DNA of 64,000 bases from Candidatus Didemnitutus sp. (GTDB taxonomy: Bacteria > Verrucomicrobiota > Verrucomicrobiia > Opitutales > Opitutaceae). The stretch is taken from positions 2,914,001-2,978,000 of the forward strand of contig JAHCAY010000001.1 in assembly GCA_019634575.1 (NCBI GenBank), read 5' to 3'. A program made the position numbers and the translations under genes. The notes below the pieces were generated by a model. The model was given only the letters and a program-made list of their open reading frames with translations. It had not been told where the DNA came from and did not search any database. Shown piece by piece: positions 17,439-24,520 of this stretch; within the stretch, counting starts at the first letter, position 1, and every line of letters starts with the position of its first letter.

Positions 17439-17657
17439 TCAGCGGCCGCCCCAGTGAATGACGTCCTGGTCGTCGACCCAGCCGAGTTTGCGCAGGAGCA
17501 GCGTGGGCGGGCAAAAGCCGGTGAAGACGGACTGGATCAGGTTGAGGCCGACGAACAGTGGCAGCAGCAGCCACCAGGGGCTGACGAAGTGCGTGAGGGC
17601 GACGCCGAGGAGAAGGACGGAGCCGGCGAGGAGGCGGACGAGGTCGTGGGTGGTCAT
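17439..17657 (-). CDS. DUF2892 membrane protein, first gene of the operon
   Basis: 72 residues with two hydrophobic segments (LVRLLAGSVLLLGVALTHF and WLLLPLFVGLNLIQSVFTG) and the FCPPTLLLRKLGW cysteine-containing motif of DUF2892. It is the promoter-proximal gene of the eleven-gene operon, 22 bases from the palindromic operator. A second DUF2892 gene closes the sulfur part of the operon at 8425. Two versions in one operon suggest distinct roles. The family forms the membrane half of YgaP-type rhodaneses. Confidence 0.85.
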   Translation of the reverse strand: MTTHDLVRLLAGSVLLLGVALTHFVSPWWLLLPLFVGLNLIQSVFTGFCPPTLLLRKLGWVDDQDVIHWGGR

Positions 17658-17671
17658 GGCGAGGATTCGTA

Positions 17672-17702
17672 TTGACTCTATATGCGCATAAACGCATATA
17701 CT
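17672..17702. promoter_or_regulatory. ArsR-type operator and promoter between divergent genes
   Basis: A perfect inverted repeat TATATGCG (17679-17686) - CATAAA - CGCATATA (17693-17700) sits between the operon (start 17657) and the regulator. On the plus strand TTGACT (17672-17677) and CATATA (17695-17700) with a 17-base spacer form a good sigma-70 promoter, so the operator fills the spacer and -10. A repressor bound here would block both directions. Transcription would begin near 17708, which supports translation from 17737. Confidence 0.75.
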
Positions 17703-17736
17703 TGCCACCATGTCAAGAGGCTGTTTCCTGCGCCAC

Positions 17737-18072
17737 ATGCCCAAGCATCGCCCGCTCAATGAGGACGCCCTCCAGCTCGTCGCCGCCCGTTTCGCGGTGC
17801 TCTCGGAGCCGATGCGGCTGCGCCTGATCCAGTCGCTGTTCGAGGGGGAGCGCAATGTGACCGACCTCGTCGAGGCCACGGGCGGCACGCAGGCGAACGT
17901 CTCGCGGCACCTCCAGACGCTGACGGCGGCGCACATCCTCGCGCGGCGCAAGGAGGGCTTGCAGGTCTTTTACCGCATCAGCGATCCGACGATCCCGAAG
18001 CTGTGCGAACTCGTCTGCGGGAGCCTCGAGAAATCGCTCAGCCGGCAGATCGGTCACCTGACGCCGGAGTGA
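17737..18072 (+). CDS. ArsR-family transcription repressor
   Basis: 111 residues from ATG 17737. An in-frame ATG at 17710 exists, but it lies almost on the predicted transcription start. The winged helix is canonical: LSEPMRLRLIQSLFEGERNVTDLVEA, recognition helix TQANVSRHLQTL, and wing RRKEGLQVFYRI. Near the C-terminus PTIPKLCELVCGSL has a Cys90-x3-Cys94 pair (this numbering), with no His-rich metal site visible. A close cysteine pair could sense thiol-reactive signals such as persulfides, or As/Sb. The divergent operon of sulfane-sulfur enzymes favours a sulfur signal, as for SqrR/BigR, though the cysteine spacing differs from those proteins. Confidence 0.9.
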   Translation: MPKHRPLNEDALQLVAARFAVLSEPMRLRLIQSLFEGERNVTDLVEATGGTQANVSRHLQTLTAAHILARRKEGLQVFYRISDPTIPKLCELVCGSLEKSLSRQIGHLTPE

Positions 18073-18088
18073 CGGTGCGACCGCCGGC

Positions 18089-18994
18089 ATGAACTGCGTG
18101 CGCCATCGGCGGAGCGGGTTGTGGTGGGTGGCGTTGATGGCGCTCGGCGTCAGCGTGGTGCTGGCGCGCGGCGCGTCGTCCGCTGCGTCGACGACTGGGG
18201 CGGAGCAACCGGCGAAGGCGGCGTTGATGGTCGTCATCGCGCATCCGGACGATGAGGCGTATTTTCCGGGGCTGTTGCCCTATGTGTGTCTCGTGCGGAA
18301 GCTGCCCGTGGTCTTCGTCGTGCTGACGAGTGGCGAGGCCGGGATCACTCCGGCGGGCAATCGCGAGCTGCGCGAGGAGGAGCAACGGCGTGCGTGCCGC
18401 GTCTACGGTTTGCCCAACGAGCCGGTCTTCGCGCGTTTCGCCGACGGCGCGTGGCAGGGCACGTTGGAGGACAACTGGAAACTCTGGGGCGGCGAAAGCC
18501 GGGCGGCCGAGTGGCTGGCCGCGCAAATCCGCCACTACCGTCCCGACGTGGTGGTGACGCACGCGCTCGATGGCGAGTCGGGCCATCCGAACCATGTCGG
18601 TTGCGCGCTCTCGGTGACGAAGGCGTGCGCGTGGGCGGCGGACGCGACACGCGGAGGCACGGAGGTGACGGCGGCCTGGTCGGTGAAGAAGCTCTATGTG
18701 CACCGCTGGCCGACGCGTCCGCTGGAGTTTCGGCAGGATGTGTTGGTCCCGGGCACGGACCGCACTTGCCTGCAAATCGGCGAGGCTGGGGGCAAGATGC
18801 ACCGTTCGCAGGGCTACGCGGAACAGCCGTTCGCCGAGCTGGATGCGCCGGGAGCGAGCCGCTTCGGGCTGTATGCGACGACGGTCGGGGTGGATAGCGG
18901 CGTAGGCGACCTGTTCGAGCATGTCGACCTGGCGCCGTATCGGAAGAGCGCGGTGGAGCCGCCCGATGGCGCGGACGCGGCCCGGCAAAAGTGA
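18089..18994 (+). CDS. Secreted PIG-L family deacetylase
   Basis: 301 residues with an N-terminal membrane/signal segment (LWWVALMALGVSVVLARG) and the PIG-L/LmbE fold. The zinc and catalytic motif AHPDDEAYFPG lies at about 51-61, and the third ligand motif GESGHPNHVG near 165-175. The family deacetylates N-acetylglucosaminyl-type sugars (for example in bacillithiol, mycothiol or GPI precursors). The true substrate here is unknown, and the export signal suggests an extracytoplasmic glycan rather than a cytoplasmic thiol. It starts 16 bases after the ArsR stop, so it may be co-transcribed with the regulator. That is intriguing given the thiol theme, but unproven. Confidence 0.87.
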   Translation: MNCVRHRRSGLWWVALMALGVSVVLARGASSAASTTGAEQPAKAALMVVIAHPDDEAYFPGLLPYVCLVRKLPVVFVVLTSGEAGITPAGNRELREEEQRRACRVYGLPNEPVFARFADGAWQGTLEDNWKLWGGESRAAEWLAAQIRHYRPDVVVTHALDGESGHPNHVGCALSVTKACAWAADATRGGTEVTAAWSVKKLYVHRWPTRPLEFRQDVLVPGTDRTCLQIGEAGGKMHRSQGYAEQPFAELDAPGASRFGLYATTVGVDSGVGDLFEHVDLAPYRKSAVEPPDGADAARQK

Positions 18995-18995
18995 C

Positions 18996-19025
18996 AAAAA
19001 AGTCCGCCCCGGTGGGGGGCGGACT
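18996..19025 (-). terminator. Intrinsic terminator of the HYR-protein gene
   Basis: On the minus strand a 10-bp stem (arms 19001-19010 and 19016-19025, AGTCCGCCCC on the plus side) is followed by TTTTT (18996-19000 as A on plus). It lies 28 bases after the stop of the HYR gene and 2 bases beyond the convergent deacetylase gene. Confidence 0.8.
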
Positions 19026-19052
19026 CGTGGGTGATGAGTTTAGGAAAAGGGG

Positions 19053-21887
19053 TCAGCCCTTCGAGGACTTGCCCTTGTCGTCGTCCTTCTTGCCGTCGTT
19101 TTTGTCACCGCCCTTATCGTCGTCGTCCTTGTCGTCTTTGCCGTTCTTCACGAAGACGGGCACGATGGTTTTGGTGGCGACGTTGCCGGCCGCATCGGTG
19201 GCGGTGACGACCAGAGCAAAGGAGGTGGCTTTGATCTGTAGCTTGCCGTCGTCGCGCTTCACGGTCTGCGCGCCGGATTTCTTCAGCTGCAATTGCACGA
19301 CCTGGCCGTTGGTGACGGTGACGCCGTTCAGCACGGCGGTGAGCGTCTTCACGCCGACGGCGTCGGTGGACGCGAAGGCGATGGTGAAGAACTGCGCGGA
19401 CTCGTCGTCGCCGCCGCCGCGGCGCGGGGTCAGCGTGGCGGTGATCGCGGGAGCGGTGGTGTCGCGGACGGTGACCGTGAACGAGCCGGAGGAAGTGTTG
19501 CCGGCGGCGTCCTGAGCGACGACGGAGATCGTGGTGGTGCCGATGGGGAACGTGGCGCCGCTCGCTGCGCTCGTGGTGAGCGAGGTGACGCCGACGGCGT
19601 CGGTGGCGGTGGCATTGAACGTGGCGACGGCGCCGGCGGCGCTGGTGGCTTCGATCACCTGATTCGCGGGGACGTGGAGGGCGGGGGCCGTGGTATCCTG
19701 CACGGTGACGGTGAAGGAGCCGCTCGCGGCGTTGCCGGCGGCGTCCGCGGCGGTGACGGAGACGGTCGTGGTGCCGATCGGGAACGTCGAGCCGCTCGCC
19801 ACGCTGGTGGTGAGCGAGGTGACGCCGACGGCGTCGGTGGCAGTGGCATTGAACGTGGCGACGGCGCCGACGGCGCTGGTGGCTTCGATCACTTGGTTCG
19901 CGGGGACGTTCAGCACGGGCGCGGTGGTGTCGCGGACGGTGACGCTGAACGAGGCGGACGAGGCGTTGCCGTGCGCGTCGTGCGAGGCGAGGGCGACCGA
20001 GGTGGTGCCGAGCGCGAACACGCTGCCGGAGGCCGGCGAGCCGCTGACGGCGGTGTTGCCGTCGACGAGGTCGGTGGCGCTGGCGCTGTAGCTGACAGCG
20101 GCGCCGTTGGCGCTGGTGGCCTCGGCGACGATGTTGGCGGGAGCGGTGATGACGGGCGCGGTGGTGTCCTGCACGGTGACGGTGAAGGATTTCGAAGACG
20201 TGTTGTGCCGCGAGTCGCTCGACGACAGCGCGACCGTGGTGGTGCCGAGGGCGAAGGTGCTGCCGGAGGCCGGCGTGCCGATGACGGTGGTGGAATTGTC
20301 CACGAGGTCGTAGGCGCTGGCGGTGTAGCTGACGGCGGCGCCGGCGGCGCTGGTGGCTTCGGTGGTGATGTTGGCGGGAGCGGTGATGACCGGTGCGGTG
20401 GTGTCTTGCACGGTGACATCGAATGACGCGGTGGCGGTGTTGCCGGCGGCGTCGCTGGCAGCGAGGCCGACCGCGGTCACGCCGAGGGCGAAGGTGCTGC
20501 CGGAAGCGGGGGCGGCGGTCACGGGGACGGTGCCGTCCTTATCGTCGGTCGCGGTAGCGGTGAAGGTGACGGTGGCGCCGGCCGGGCCGGTGGCCTCGGT
20601 GACGATGTCGGCCGGGGCGGTGATGACCGGGGCGGTGGTGTCGGATGCCGGCGGGGCGGGCGGGAGCGGGACGCCGGGGTTGTTGGTGGAGAAGGACTGG
20701 GTGGTCTCGAGGCGGAACTTGCCGCCGGCGAGGCCGCCGCCGTCCCAGATCACGAAGCTGAGCTCATGCGGGCCGTTGCCGGTGAGATTGATGGTGTAGC
20801 GGCCGGTGCCGTTCGAGCCCCAGCTGTAGTCTTGGTAGCCGATGAGCTGGCTATCGATATAGATCCAGGAGGCATTATCGGCGAGGAACTGCAGCACGTA
20901 GGAGCCGTTGCCGTTGATGATGGTCGAATACTTGGTCCAGCTTTGGTAGATGGAGTAGTTGTAGCCCCAGATGTTCCAGTCCCAGCGTGCCCAGTTGGCG
21001 TTGCCAGGGAAGCCATGGCCGTCGGAGTTCATATTGGACCAGGCGTTGATCCAGTTGGCCGAGAAGTCGTAGGGGGCGATGAACTCCCAGGGGTGCGAGC
21101 CAATGGGGAATGAGGTCGCGGGGTGGGGATTGGTCCAGCGCGGATCGTCGTATCCGACCGTGGGCGCCGGCTTGCCTTCCAGGCTATCGGGAACCACCGG
21201 ATAGCTCGGGAAAATCGGATCGTAGGCGATCACGGGTGAGAGGCCGCTGGCGTAGACGGTCGGGGGCACGTAATCGAGCGTCACAGTGTAGCTGGTGGTG
21301 CCGCCGAAGTCGTGGCGCGAGGCCTGGTAGAACGAGATCGTGTAGGTCTGGCCGGCGACGAGAGAGACGGTGTTGACGGCCTTGATTTTGCCCAAGGTGC
21401 CGAACACCGCTTGAAGGTAGGCGTATTGCGTGGTGCCGTCGGCGGTGCCGAGGCCCTGCGCGGCGAGGCCCCAGTTCGGCGGGGAGCCGTCGAGGACGCC
21501 GCTGTAGTTGGTGCACGTCCAGTTGCCGATGGTGGCGGTGCCGCCGCTGGCCGAGCTGCCACTGTTGGCCGCAAGATTGGGCGTCTCGAAGCCGTCGGAG
21601 AACACGGTCGTGGCGCCCTGGGTGATCTTCACGGCGTCGACGAGGATGGAGTTGTCGCCCGAAGGGCCACCGGCCGTGAGGTTGAAGCCGAAGCTGTAGT
21701 TGCCGGAGACGGTCGGTGTGAAGGTGGCCGAGTAGGCAGCCCAGGGTTCGGCGGTCGTCGTGTTACGGCTGAAAACGACGTCGCCGCGGGACGACAGGGT
21801 GGCGCCGGCGGCCAGCGCAACGCTGGCGAAAAATCGGAGCGCGCGCATGCGCGGCCCGACGCGGGTGGGATGGGTGTGTGTGTTCAT
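19053..21887 (-). CDS. Large secreted HYR-repeat protein (adhesin/matrix-like)
   Basis: 944 residues from ATG 21887; a signal peptide follows the basic MNTHTHPTRVGPRMR. Residues about 40-410 form a Trp/Tyr/Asn-rich beta region (NWARWDWNIWGYNYSIYQSW, then PHELSFVIWDGGGLAGGKF) resembling secreted carbohydrate-binding or PA14-like modules. From about 416 there are five HYR repeats of about 80 residues, each opening DTTAPVITAPANI-like and closing FTVTVQ, plus a diverged sixth. The tail (from about 914) is a run of Lys/Asp/Gly. The DNA repeats are about 239 bases long and very similar, so copy number could vary by recombination. It is probably extracellular, for adhesion or polymer binding. No sorting motif such as PEP-CTERM is seen. 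Confidence 0.85.
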   Translation of the reverse strand: MNTHTHPTRVGPRMRALRFFASVALAAGATLSSRGDVVFSRNTTTAEPWAAYSATFTPTVSGNYSFGFNLTAGGPSGDNSILVDAVKITQGATTVFSDGFETPNLAANSGSSASGGTATIGNWTCTNYSGVLDGSPPNWGLAAQGLGTADGTTQYAYLQAVFGTLGKIKAVNTVSLVAGQTYTISFYQASRHDFGGTTSYTVTLDYVPPTVYASGLSPVIAYDPIFPSYPVVPDSLEGKPAPTVGYDDPRWTNPHPATSFPIGSHPWEFIAPYDFSANWINAWSNMNSDGHGFPGNANWARWDWNIWGYNYSIYQSWTKYSTIINGNGSYVLQFLADNASWIYIDSQLIGYQDYSWGSNGTGRYTINLTGNGPHELSFVIWDGGGLAGGKFRLETTQSFSTNNPGVPLPPAPPASDTTAPVITAPADIVTEATGPAGATVTFTATATDDKDGTVPVTAAPASGSTFALGVTAVGLAASDAAGNTATASFDVTVQDTTAPVITAPANITTEATSAAGAAVSYTASAYDLVDNSTTVIGTPASGSTFALGTTTVALSSSDSRHNTSSKSFTVTVQDTTAPVITAPANIVAEATSANGAAVSYSASATDLVDGNTAVSGSPASGSVFALGTTSVALASHDAHGNASSASFSVTVRDTTAPVLNVPANQVIEATSAVGAVATFNATATDAVGVTSLTTSVASGSTFPIGTTTVSVTAADAAGNAASGSFTVTVQDTTAPALHVPANQVIEATSAAGAVATFNATATDAVGVTSLTTSAASGATFPIGTTTISVVAQDAAGNTSSGSFTVTVRDTTAPAITATLTPRRGGGDDESAQFFTIAFASTDAVGVKTLTAVLNGVTVTNGQVVQLQLKKSGAQTVKRDDGKLQIKATSFALVVTATDAAGNVATKTIVPVFVKNGKDDKDDDDKGGDKNDGKKDDDKGKSSKG

Positions 21888-22009
21888 GTCGGTCAGAAAA
21901 CGCAGCGCGCTCGAGCTGGGGCTCGACGTGCTGAATCGTAGAGTGCGAGGAACCGGCGGAGGATGGGGTGGGGCGCCGGCAGGTGACGCGGGGGGTAGTG
22001 GCAGGAATA

Positions 22010-22080
22010 TTACCCAGATCAAGGTGTAATCAGATAAATATCTGAAAATCAGCAACTATGGAGCCTTTCTGCCTGGGTAA
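22010..22080. promoter_or_regulatory. AT-rich spacer with nested inverted repeats
   Basis: Outer arms TTACCCAG (22010-22017) and CTGGGTAA (22073-22080) enclose an inner palindrome CAGATAAATATCTG (22031-22044). The element lies between the divergent HYR and HDOD genes, about 80 bases upstream of the HDOD ATG and 123 bases from the HYR ATG. It is the most AT-rich stretch nearby and is probably the promoter/operator region of one or both genes. Confidence 0.45.
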
Positions 22081-22161
22081 ATAGTGCGTTTCGGCCCTAA
22101 TTTGATGCTCACGCGGGATTCAGTTGGGGAAACGGTGTGCCGATGTAGGCGGGACCCCCCT

Positions 22162-23001
22162 ATGACGAGTGCCAAGATTTCCGAGATGACGCTGCACGAT
22201 TTGGCGCAGCAATTGCCGGCGGCGCCGCGCTTGCTGGCGGAACTGGGTCGACTGGTGCGCACACCGGAGACCGACGCGCGCGATGTCGTGGCGTTGCTCA
22301 AGCGCGATTCGGCGCTCGTGTCGCGCGTGCTGCGCATGGCCAACAGCGCGGCCTACGGACGCGCGGAACCGATCGGTGCGATCGAGGATGCCGTCGTGGC
22401 GGTGGGTTTCAGCGAAGTGCACCGCCTCGTCGGCGCGCTGGCTTCGGTGCAGCTGGCGGAGACGCCGCTGTCGCTACATGGCGTGAGCAGCGCGCGCTAT
22501 CGGGAAAATTCCCTTTTCGTGGCGACGCTGATGGAAGAGTTCGCGGTGCGGGCGAAGCTCGACGCGCAGGACTGCTATACCATCGGGTTGCTGCGCAGCC
22601 TCGGCATGCTGATCCTCGAGCGCGCAGCCGCGCGCGAGAACCTCACGGTGACGCCGTTCCACCACAGCGGGGAAGAGAGTCTCGCGGTCTGGCAGCATCG
22701 GTTTTGGGGCACGGATTGCTGGCAGGTGTGTGCGGCGGTGCTTCAACACTGGCACCTTCCACCGGACATCGTGCTCGCGATCGAGCACCACGATGAGGCC
22801 ATCGTGCGGTCGGAGCCGGTCGTGCACTTGCTGGACCTGGCCTCGACGGTCGCGACGCAGAACGGCTACGGCTTGCCTGGCGATCATCCGAACACGGCAC
22901 CGCAGTCGCTCGCGGCCGCCGGACTCTCGATGGATCAGTTCCACGGCGCCGTGGAGCGTGCGGAGCAGACGTTCGTGCGGCTGCGGGCGTCGGTAGCCTG
23001 A
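22162..23001 (+). CDS. HDOD-domain signalling protein
   Basis: 279 residues from ATG 22162. The HDOD core spans about 8-210: LPAAPRLLAELGRLVRTPETD, ALLKRDSALVSRVLRMANSAAYG, IGAIEDAVVAVGFSEVHRLVGAL, and a degenerate HD-like region (IEHHDEAIV). HDOD proteins act as scaffolds in chemosensory, second-messenger or stress signalling rather than as confirmed phosphohydrolases. There is no fused receiver or GGDEF/EAL domain. A start 26 codons upstream is open but would encode a Cys/Arg-rich stretch unlike the family. It is divergent from the HYR gene across an AT-rich spacer. Confidence 0.88.
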   Translation: MTSAKISEMTLHDLAQQLPAAPRLLAELGRLVRTPETDARDVVALLKRDSALVSRVLRMANSAAYGRAEPIGAIEDAVVAVGFSEVHRLVGALASVQLAETPLSLHGVSSARYRENSLFVATLMEEFAVRAKLDAQDCYTIGLLRSLGMLILERAAARENLTVTPFHHSGEESLAVWQHRFWGTDCWQVCAAVLQHWHLPPDIVLAIEHHDEAIVRSEPVVHLLDLASTVATQNGYGLPGDHPNTAPQSLAAAGLSMDQFHGAVERAEQTFVRLRASVA

Positions 23002-23020
23002 GCCGGCGGCGGCGCGGTCT

Positions 23021-23629
23021 TCACATTTTCACTTCGACGCGCACGGGCGGCGGCTTGGGCGCTTTCTTGCCGTCGTCGATCTTGAAGGGCGGTCGGTGCT
23101 GGCGATAGCGGGTCAAGATCGAGCGGAGCGCGGCGAAGCCGGCTTCCGACAGGTCGGTGCGGACCGCGAGGTCGGGCGCGACCAGTTTCAGTTCGTGGCA
23201 ACCGAAGCAGAGCAGAACGGACGCGAGGCGGGCCTCGCCCTTTTGCCATTCGATGAGGTAGTCGGCATGGAAGCCGCCGCAGAATTTCTCGCCGCGAAAC
23301 GGCACGCACACTTTCGTGGTGCGGAAAATCTGCTCGAGCCCCTGGAGATCGGTCGCGGGCACGGCGAGCGGTTCCGCGTAGAAGAACTCGCCGGCGAGCT
23401 CGAAGTTGGTCTTGGTGCGGCGCTCCTCGGTGAAGGTCCGTTTCTCCCACAAGGGATGCGGCAGGCCTTCGTAGACAGTCACTGCGGTCGCATTGGCGAG
23501 GAGACGAGGGAAATCGGGGAGCGGCGGCGCGAGGTCGGACGCGTTGCCGAAGAGAAGGCCGACGGCGCCGAAGAGCGTGCCAGAGCCGAGCAGGGTTCGC
23601 GCGAAGCGAAGGAGTCGGTGCATGGCCAT
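23021..23629 (-). CDS. Secreted protein of unknown function with CFGCH motif
   Basis: About 202 residues from ATG 23629 (23623 is equally possible), with a signal or anchor segment LLGSGTLFGAVGLLFGNA. The mature part contains CVPFRGEKFCGGFHADYLIEW and LLCFGCHELKL. The latter is a CxxCH sequence that could bind haem c, although the surrounding fold is not cytochrome-like; the extra Cys/His set may instead bind metal. The C-terminus is Pro/Lys-rich. I do not recognise a family. It is convergent with the HDOD gene (19 bases) and separate from the YebC gene. Confidence 0.65.
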   Translation of the reverse strand: MAMHRLLRFARTLLGSGTLFGAVGLLFGNASDLAPPLPDFPRLLANATAVTVYEGLPHPLWEKRTFTEERRTKTNFELAGEFFYAEPLAVPATDLQGLEQIFRTTKVCVPFRGEKFCGGFHADYLIEWQKGEARLASVLLCFGCHELKLVAPDLAVRTDLSEAGFAALRSILTRYRQHRPPFKIDDGKKAPKPPPVRVEVKM

Positions 23630-23674
23630 GATACGCTCGAATCGGCGCAAACTTAGGCGCGCGGCGTCGGGCGA

Positions 23675-24427
23675 TTACGCGTGGGCGGCTTCGCTGGTCG
23701 CCTCGTCCATTTCCTCGTTTGAGAAGACGGCTTGGACGTCGTCGTTTTCCTCGAGGGCTTCCTGGAGGCGCACGAGGTTCTTCGCGATGCCGAGGTCGGT
23801 GACGGGCACGGTGACGTTCGGAATATGGGCGATCTCGGAGGAGTCGGGCTTGATGCCGGCTTGTTCGAGCGCGTGGGCGACCTTGTCGAAGGCGTGGATG
23901 GCGCAGCGGACCTCGAAGCCTTGCTCGGTGGCGATGACGTCGTCGGCGCCGGCCTCGAGCGCGACCTCCATGAGTTTGTCCTCTGAGGTCTTGCCCGCGG
24001 CGATGAGGAACTGGCCAGCATGCAAAAATTGGAAGGACACCGAGCCGGTCTGCGCGAGGTTGCCGCCCCAGCGCGTGAAGATGGAGCGCACTTCCTGTGC
24101 GGCGCGCTGCTTGTTGTCGGTGAGAACCTTCACGACGATCGCGACGCCGCCCGCGCCGTAGCCCTCGTAGGTCATCTCCTCGAACACGACGCCCGGCAAT
24201 TCGCCCGTGCCTTTCTTGATGGCGCGGTCGACGTTGTCGGCGGGCATGTTCGACTCGCGCGCCTTCAGCAGGAGCGTGCGGAGACGGGCGTTGGCGTCGG
24301 GCGAGCCGCCGCCGGATTTGGCGGCGAGGGTGATGTCGCGCGCGAGGCGCGAGAAGACCTTGCCCTTGCGCGCGTCAGTGACGGCCTTGAGGCGTTTGAC
24401 TTTGGACCATTTGTTGTGGCCGGCCAT
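23675..24427 (-). CDS. YebC/PmpR-family translation or transcription regulator
   Basis: 250 residues with the diagnostic N-terminus MAGHNKWSKVKRLKAVTDARKGK and three-domain YebC layout: GGGSPDANARLRTLLLKARE near 40-60, the YEGYGAGGVAIVVKVLTDN strand region near 95-115, and an acidic C-terminal domain. YebC proteins are DNA-binding regulators and, in recent work, ribosome-associated factors helping proline-stretch translation. It lies downstream of yidC with a 93-base gap that contains a seven-base-period repeat and a hairpin. It may be read through from the rpmH-rnpA-yidD-yidC operon. Confidence 0.93.
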   Translation of the reverse strand: MAGHNKWSKVKRLKAVTDARKGKVFSRLARDITLAAKSGGGSPDANARLRTLLLKARESNMPADNVDRAIKKGTGELPGVVFEEMTYEGYGAGGVAIVVKVLTDNKQRAAQEVRSIFTRWGGNLAQTGSVSFQFLHAGQFLIAAGKTSEDKLMEVALEAGADDVIATEQGFEVRCAIHAFDKVAHALEQAGIKPDSSEIAHIPNVTVPVTDLGIAKNLVRLQEALEENDDVQAVFSNEEMDEATSEAAHA

Positions 24428-24437
24428 GGGGGAAGGC

Positions 24438-24468
24438 AGCTGTAAGCAATAAGCTCTAAGCTGTAAGC
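24438..24468. repeat. Seven-base-period array AGCNNTA
   Basis: Four consecutive heptamers AGCTGTA, AGCAATA, AGCTCTA, AGCTGTA followed by AGC, located between the YebC ATG and the yidC stop. An imperfect hairpin (CGCTTAGAGCCTAACGC-like) follows at about 24497-24525. Similar seven-base arrays with other cores occur at 13983, 36654 and 37995. Confidence 0.7.
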
Positions 24469-24520
24469 CCAAAACGAGGCGCGTTAGGGGGCGCGGCGCT
24501 TAGAGCCTAACGCTTTTCGC

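Noticed and set aside
19450..20640. Possible CRISPR array from regular repeats
   Set aside because: Units are about 239 bases, coding and in frame as HYR domains; no short repeats with unique spacers.
22081..22161. Possible c-di-GMP riboswitch before the HDOD gene
   Set aside because: No matching core or pseudoknot could be found; only generic G-rich stretches.
23630..23650. Seven-residue N-terminal extension of the 23021 gene (MRRFERI)
   Set aside because: Adds a short Arg-rich stretch ahead of the signal-like segment with no ribosome site; 23629 is preferred.
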